Part shown: piece by piece, positions 6,798-9,389 of the stretch | Position numbering within the stretch: the stretch's first letter is position 1 | Layout: each line of letters begins with the position of its first letter | Source: JAJPXC01 sp964562375 | GTDB taxonomy: Bacteria; Bacteroidota; Bacteroidia; Bacteroidales; Muribaculaceae | Length of the DNA stretch: 9,389 nt | Direction: 5' to 3' | Assembly (NCBI GenBank): GCA_964562375.1 | Contig: CAZLSW010000099.1 | Location: forward strand, 1-9,389 | Position numbers and translations under genes: made by a program | Notes under the pieces: generated by a model | Seen by the model: the letters and a program-made list of their open reading frames with translations, nothing else | Told to the model about the DNA's origin: nothing | Databases searched by the model: none

Positions 6798-7556
6798 TTA
6801 ACTGTTATTATTTGCGAGCGCTCTTGGTATTACAAGATTGTACTTGGCTATCCGCACCCCTCCTTTTTCAAGGCTGCGGGGACCGGAACCCAGATCGATA
6901 CCATCAAGGTTGAGCCTTCGGAGCCAGGGATGTCCGGCCTTCTCGGCCATGTAGAGGAACAACCGCTTGACCTTGACCGACGAGCAGCCCCGAAGCAGCG
7001 CCTCCACCAACGACGGACGAAGCGTAGTCAGCATTTCCATAAGGTAGTAGACGTCCATCAGCCCGTACTGCTTAGGACTGAGCAACAGACACTCCATTAT
7101 AGCCCTCTCAGGGGTGGATACCTTCAGCCGAGTCTCACCTGTTATAACTTCGGTTAGGCCTGCGTTGGGCAAAGCGGATGTGGTATAGGGCAAAAGAGTC
7201 ATGTCCCAATCGGTTTCAGCGAGCCATTTCGGCAGTTTCGTGTCTCGTGCTGAGAAAAGGATAGCGGAAGGTTTGCCCATCGTCACGGAATGGGTGTAGC
7301 CATGCAGTTCAAGTGCTGTCGTCGCCCCTATATGGCAATCGAGCCCTTTTTGAAACTGACAAGCCGACAGCGCAGAATACAAAGTGGGAGCGCCATCGCT
7401 GAAACGATAAACGCCTTGTGACAGAGGCACAAGCCAGCCGGAGTTCACATAGTCTTGTATGCAATCTCGGGTTATACCCTCCTTTTGCAATGTTGCGGCC
7501 AACAATATGGAGCCAGGAGGGTATTTCTGTTTTAGCGAGTTTATTTTGGTTGCCAT
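6798..7556 (-). CDS. abiEi: AbiEi-type antitoxin and transcriptional regulator
   Basis: This 252-residue protein matches AbiEi antitoxins of type IV abortive-infection/toxin-antitoxin systems. An N-terminal winged helix-turn-helix (about 1-53: GITRDCIQDYVNSGW, then SQGVYRF) is followed by the antitoxin domain, with IGATTALELHGYTHS (76-90) and VSTPERAIMECLL (146-158), both typical of the family. AbiEi proteins repress their own operon by binding inverted repeats at the promoter, and counteract the AbiEii nucleotidyltransferase. Here a 7-bp-arm palindrome overlaps the predicted transcription start 4 bp before the ATG, which fits autoregulation. The partner toxin gene is missing: the next gene in the operon is an unrelated 108-residue protein. 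The toxin may be lost, or the regulator may now control the membrane-protein/msrB operon behind it. Confidence 0.85.
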   Translation of the reverse strand: MATKINSLKQKYPPGSILLAATLQKEGITRDCIQDYVNSGWLVPLSQGVYRFSDGAPTLYSALSACQFQKGLDCHIGATTALELHGYTHSVTMGKPSAILFSARDTKLPKWLAETDWDMTLLPYTTSALPNAGLTEVITGETRLKVSTPERAIMECLLLSPKQYGLMDVYYLMEMLTTLRPSLVEALLRGCSSVKVKRLFLYMAEKAGHPWLRRLNLDGIDLGSGPRSLEKGGVRIAKYNLVIPRALANNNS

Positions 7557-7559
7557 TTC

Positions 7560-7576
7560 GTCGGGATTTTCCCGAC
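7560..7576. promoter_or_regulatory. Palindromic operator at the abiEi start
   Basis: GTCGGGA (7560-7566) and TCCCGAC (7570-7576) form a perfect 7-bp dyad with a 3-nt centre. It overlaps the last base of the -7 element and the predicted start site and ends 3 bp before the abiEi start codon, an ideal place for a repressor. AbiEi itself is the natural candidate. GTCGGG or CCCGAC half-sites recur at 7641 and 7783 in the adjacent leader. Confidence 0.6.
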
Positions 7577-7606
7577 AAAGTTACCACAAAAATAAACAAC
7601 GTGCAA
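7576..7606 (-). promoter_or_regulatory. Bacteroides-type promoter for abiEi
   Basis: On the minus strand TTG (7606-7604) lies 20 bp upstream of TAACTTTG (7583-7576), a full -7 match with a three-of-four -33 match. The expected start is near 7571, leaving only about 15 nt before the abiEi start codon. Confidence 0.75.
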
Positions 7607-7610
7607 TTTT

Positions 7611-7832
7611 TCGAGGCTTTAATTGCGTTTTCAGGCTCTTGTCGGGGCTTGGTCGGATTTCTTTGGCGAAGGTCGGACATCGCACGTTCCGAAAAGGTTG
7701 AAGTGAATTTGGCAGGGGCCAAAACCTTGTCGGAAAGTGCCGGGAGATGTCCGCTGGTTGCCGTCGAAATTCCCGAGCAAGCCCGACAAAGAGGCTTGAA
7801 GATAGGGAGAAAAAACTTAAAACCAACTGATT
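7611..7832 (+). promoter_or_regulatory. Non-coding leader of the five-gene operon, related to 2407-2637
   Basis: This 220-bp stretch has no convincing gene. It shares with the pcfK leader TCGAGG (7611), GTCGGGGCTTGG (7641), GGCGAAGGTCGG (7665), CCGCT...GTTGCC (7751-7762), GCCCGACAA (7781) and the identical AGGGAGAAAAAAC (7804-7816), in the same order and with nearly the same spacing. The word GTCGG or TCGG occurs repeatedly. AGGGAG lies 29 bp before the first gene, far for a normal ribosome binding site. A clear plus-strand TAnnTTTG promoter was not found inside it. A shared leader suggests common RNA-level control of the two operons. Confidence 0.6.
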
Positions 7833-8117
7833 ATGGCCACTTACACCATTGACCGCTTCGGCTGCAACTCGCACCGCTACCTCGGCACGCGCCACGTCGA
7901 GGCCGACACCATTGACGAGGCACTTCGCCACACAGCCCGCTGGGCACGCTCGCTGCGCCCACGCACCCAGGCATTCCGCATCACCGTCCCCGGCCGCGCC
8001 GACACCGTGATGGTCTATGCCGACAACGACCACTCCTTCCCGCTCCAGCCCGTCGTGACGCTCTACCTCCACGACCGCAACGGCAAAATCCAGACTATCA
8101 ACTACCAAGCATCCTGA
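7833..8117 (+). CDS. Unknown 94-residue protein, first gene of the operon
   Basis: Not recognised. The protein is small and soluble, without a signal peptide or membrane segment. It starts MATYTIDRFGCNSHRYLG, has an Arg-rich middle (about 33-46), and alternating strands towards the end (RITVPGRADTVMVYADND, VVTLYLHDRNGKIQTINY), suggesting an alpha/beta fold. Codon use is strongly GC-rich and matches pcfJ and the following genes. It lies behind the conserved leader, with the next start 5 bp after its stop. It is probably an accessory backbone gene of the mobile element. Confidence 0.72.
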   Translation: MATYTIDRFGCNSHRYLGTRHVEADTIDEALRHTARWARSLRPRTQAFRITVPGRADTVMVYADNDHSFPLQPVVTLYLHDRNGKIQTINYQAS

Positions 8118-8122
8118 ACACT

Positions 8123-8365
8123 ATGGAACAGACAACCCTTTACCTTGTCAGCACGCTCATCGAGTACGCCGACTCCACCAGCACCGGCCACGCGCTCTAC
8201 CGCGACCGCGACGCCGCACTCCTCGCCCTCCGCCAGGAGGTGGCAGAGTGCCGCGAAAATTTCCACAACCTCGAGTCAATCATCGACCTGCCCACCGTCG
8301 TTGAGGAGCGCACCGACGACGGCCACGGCTTCGAGGTGGTGCTCGAAGAAGTGACGCCGCTATGA
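8123..8365 (+). CDS. Unknown acidic 80-residue protein
   Basis: Not recognised. The protein is strongly acidic: 17 Asp/Glu against 5 Arg and no Lys. It starts MEQTTLYLVSTLIEYAD, has a helix-like AALLALRQEVAECREN (31-46) and ends FEVVLEEVTPL. The charge and size are compatible with a DNA-mimic or an inhibitor/adaptor protein, but no known family motif is present. It follows the first gene by 5 bp and overlaps the next start by ATGA, so translation is coupled. Confidence 0.72.
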   Translation: MEQTTLYLVSTLIEYADSTSTGHALYRDRDAALLALRQEVAECRENFHNLESIIDLPTVVEERTDDGHGFEVVLEEVTPL

Positions 8366-8676
8366 AAACCAACTACCTCCGCAGGCTCGTCGAGCGCGTC
8401 ACGTGCGCTCGGCAGTGCCTCAACGACACCTTCACTTACTACGGCCACCGCGTCACCCTGCGGTCGTGCATGCGCGCCTTCGTGGTGGTGACGGTCCACA
8501 CTGCCGACAGCGAGCAATCGCCCGCGCTCACCGAGTTCGACTTCGACTTCTACACCCACAAGCTCCACTTCGACCACTCGGCACACCTCGCCGTCACCAC
8601 CGCCATCGTCGAGGCCTTCGACGAACGCTACGACCGCGTGCAAGTTCATTACCCCTTACCCAAGAAAGCAATATGA
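8362..8676 (+). CDS. Unknown 104-residue protein
   Basis: Not recognised. The N-terminus is basic (KTNYLRRLVERVTCARQ), followed by strand-like YYGHRVTLRSC and AFVVVTVHTAD, an acidic-aromatic stretch EFDFDFYTHKLHFDHSAH (58-75), and a helix TTAIVEAFDERYDR. No membrane segment or catalytic motif was identified. Its start and stop overlap the neighbouring genes by ATGA at both ends, which supports the frame and the start chosen. Confidence 0.7.
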   Translation: MKTNYLRRLVERVTCARQCLNDTFTYYGHRVTLRSCMRAFVVVTVHTADSEQSPALTEFDFDFYTHKLHFDHSAHLAVTTAIVEAFDERYDRVQVHYPLPKKAI

Positions 8677-8867
8677 GAGTAAAACGAATGACCGTCGAGG
8701 AAGGCCGGCGAGAGCGCATCGACCGCTTTCCCAACTTCCACCGCTCCGGCTCGGTGCGCGGAATGAAGAAACTGTACTACGGCGCCGACGCCCTACTGGT
8801 GCGCTGTGGTCAGTACATCTACAACGTGACCGCTGAGCCATCCATCTATAACCACGCAACCATCTGA
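8673..8867 (+). CDS. Unknown basic 64-residue protein
   Basis: Not recognised. The protein begins MRVKRMTVEEGRRERIDRF and has a basic N-terminal half and a compact second half (KKLYYGADALLVRCGQYIYN, 32-51) that could form strands. The ATG at 8673 overlaps the previous stop by ATGA, and the following gene begins 5 bp after its stop, so it fills the gap between two neighbours exactly. A longer in-frame extension upstream overlaps the 104-residue gene and is not needed. Confidence 0.65.
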   Translation: MRVKRMTVEEGRRERIDRFPNFHRSGSVRGMKKLYYGADALLVRCGQYIYNVTAEPSIYNHATI

Positions 8868-8872
8868 CCACT

Positions 8873-9253
8873 ATGGACAAAGACTACATCCTGAGCGTCG
8901 CCAACGAGATACGCTCGCAAATTGCCGCGCTGACCCCGGCCAACGTGTTCTGCTCCTGGGGCGTGCGCCCGCCCTTCCTCGCTACCGTGTTCCACGGCAT
9001 GCCCGCACTGAAATTTCACGTCAGCGGCCGCCTGCACACCGGCTGGGTCATCGTCGCCCTCGACGAAGGCCTGGACTACTACGAACTGCACCTGCAGAAC
9101 CACACAGGCACCCGCCTGGTCGCCGACCAGGTCTGCTTCGACCAACTCTCAGAACTCATCGACACCACCATCGAGCGCGGCACCGACCCCGCCGCTTACG
9201 AAGCCTTCTGCGAGGCCGAGCGCCAGAAACTCCTCCGAGGCGACCTCGGCTAA
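8873..9253 (+). CDS. Unknown 126-residue protein, last gene of the operon
   Basis: No named family is assigned. It resembles, in general layout, hypothetical proteins common on Bacteroidales mobile elements: an N-terminal helix (MDKDYILSVANEIRSQIAAL), then VFCSWGVRPPFLATV, a strand-rich core with MPALKFHVSGRLHTGWVIVALDEG (43-66) and DYYELHLQ, and a C-terminal helix ending in a charged tail. It is soluble, with no catalytic motif recognised. The bases before its start (gaccactATGGA) nearly repeat those before the 80-residue gene (gaacactATGGA), suggesting the same coupled initiation. A strong hairpin follows 9 bp after the stop, so it closes the operon. Confidence 0.75.
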   Translation: MDKDYILSVANEIRSQIAALTPANVFCSWGVRPPFLATVFHGMPALKFHVSGRLHTGWVIVALDEGLDYYELHLQNHTGTRLVADQVCFDQLSELIDTTIERGTDPAAYEAFCEAERQKLLRGDLG

Positions 9254-9262
9254 CCTTCCCGC

Positions 9263-9291
9263 CCGAGGCGCAGGCACACCCTGCGCCTCGG
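9263..9291 (+). terminator. Hairpin ending the five-gene operon
   Basis: A 12-bp perfect stem, CCGAGGCGCAGG (9263-9274) and CCTGCGCCTCGG (9280-9291), with a 5-nt loop lies 9 bp after the last stop. It has no T run, like the hairpin after pcfJ, so it may be a 3'-end stabiliser or a terminator that does not depend on a U tract. Confidence 0.65.
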
Positions 9292-9316
9292 CTCTACTCA
9301 TGGCGGAGCACCAGTT

Positions 9317-9388
9317 TTAGCTTGGATATTCCATATTATTACTGTCCGCTAAACCATAACTCATTGCTCCCAACTTGTTGAGAATGGC
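9317..9388 (-). CDS. Possible C-terminus of a gene entering from the right
   Basis: From the right edge the minus strand is open for 23 codons and stops at a TAA (9319-9317), giving a C-terminus GAMSYGLADSNNMEYPS preceded by AILNKL. The stretch is markedly richer in A+T than the operon before it, like the minus-strand ATPase and abiEi genes, and it would fit the same plan of a minus-strand accessory gene after a plus-strand operon. It is too short to identify, and chance cannot be excluded. Confidence 0.3.
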   Translation of the reverse strand, partial: AILNKLGAMSYGLADSNNMEYPS

Positions 9389-9389
9389 A

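Noticed and set aside
6783..6800. Start of a truncated abiEii toxin (ATGAGACAGTTATGA after the abiEi stop)
   Set aside because: The frame stops after four codons and shows nothing specific to AbiEii, so it is not evidence of a toxin remnant.
7418..7852. A 144-codon plus-strand frame across the abiEi start and the second leader
   Set aside because: It overlaps the abiEi N-terminus antisense and the conserved non-coding leader, has no family resemblance and ends just inside the 94-residue gene.
1..9389. tRNA, rRNA or CRISPR array
   Set aside because: No cloverleaf with a TTCGA-type T-loop context, no rRNA segment and no regularly spaced direct repeats were seen by eye. A covariance search would be needed to exclude a tRNA formally.

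Overview
The window looks like part of a conjugative or integrative mobile element from a GC-rich member of the Bacteroidota, most likely Bacteroidales. The evidence is a PcfK/PcfJ gene pair, a short element-type SSB, an IS21-type transposase remnant of the kind common in Bacteroidales, and two promoters of the Bacteroides form (-33 TTTG/TTG, 20 bp spacer, -7 TAnnTTTG). The species cannot be named from the sequence.

Layout, left to right. (1) 1-375, minus strand: 5' part of a broken IS21-family istA, with an in-frame amber codon and a probable frameshift. Nested hairpins follow at 405-504. (2) 540-938, plus: ssb, closed by an intrinsic terminator at 965-986. (3) 1037-2290, minus: a stand-alone AAA_14/DUF4143-type ATPase with its own promoter. 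(4) A non-coding leader (2407-2637), then pcfK (2638-3054) and pcfJ (3058-4371), ending at a GC-rich hairpin. (5) 4114-7556, minus: a four-gene block in transcription order: an AbiEi-type antitoxin/regulator with promoter and palindromic operator, an unknown 108-residue protein, an unknown 518-residue membrane protein, and msrB. The msrB frame runs past its expected end and overlaps pcfJ tail to tail by 258 bp. (6) A second non-coding leader (7611-7832), then five tightly packed unknown genes (7833-9253), ending at a 12-bp-stem hairpin. (7) At the right edge, the C-terminal 23 codons of a possible minus-strand gene.

The pattern is plus-strand backbone operons (ssb; pcfK-pcfJ; the five-gene operon) separated by minus-strand accessory genes that carry their own promoters. 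The two backbone operons behind the divergent accessory promoters have related leaders: shared GTCGGGGCT and GGCGAAGGT blocks and an identical AGGGAGAAAAAAC just before the first gene, at nearly the same spacing. This suggests common post-transcriptional or antitermination control. The most interesting points are this duplicated leader, the AbiEi antitoxin with no AbiEii toxin but a membrane-protein operon behind it, the five-gene operon of unknowns (one protein strongly acidic), and the antisense run-on of msrB into pcfJ.
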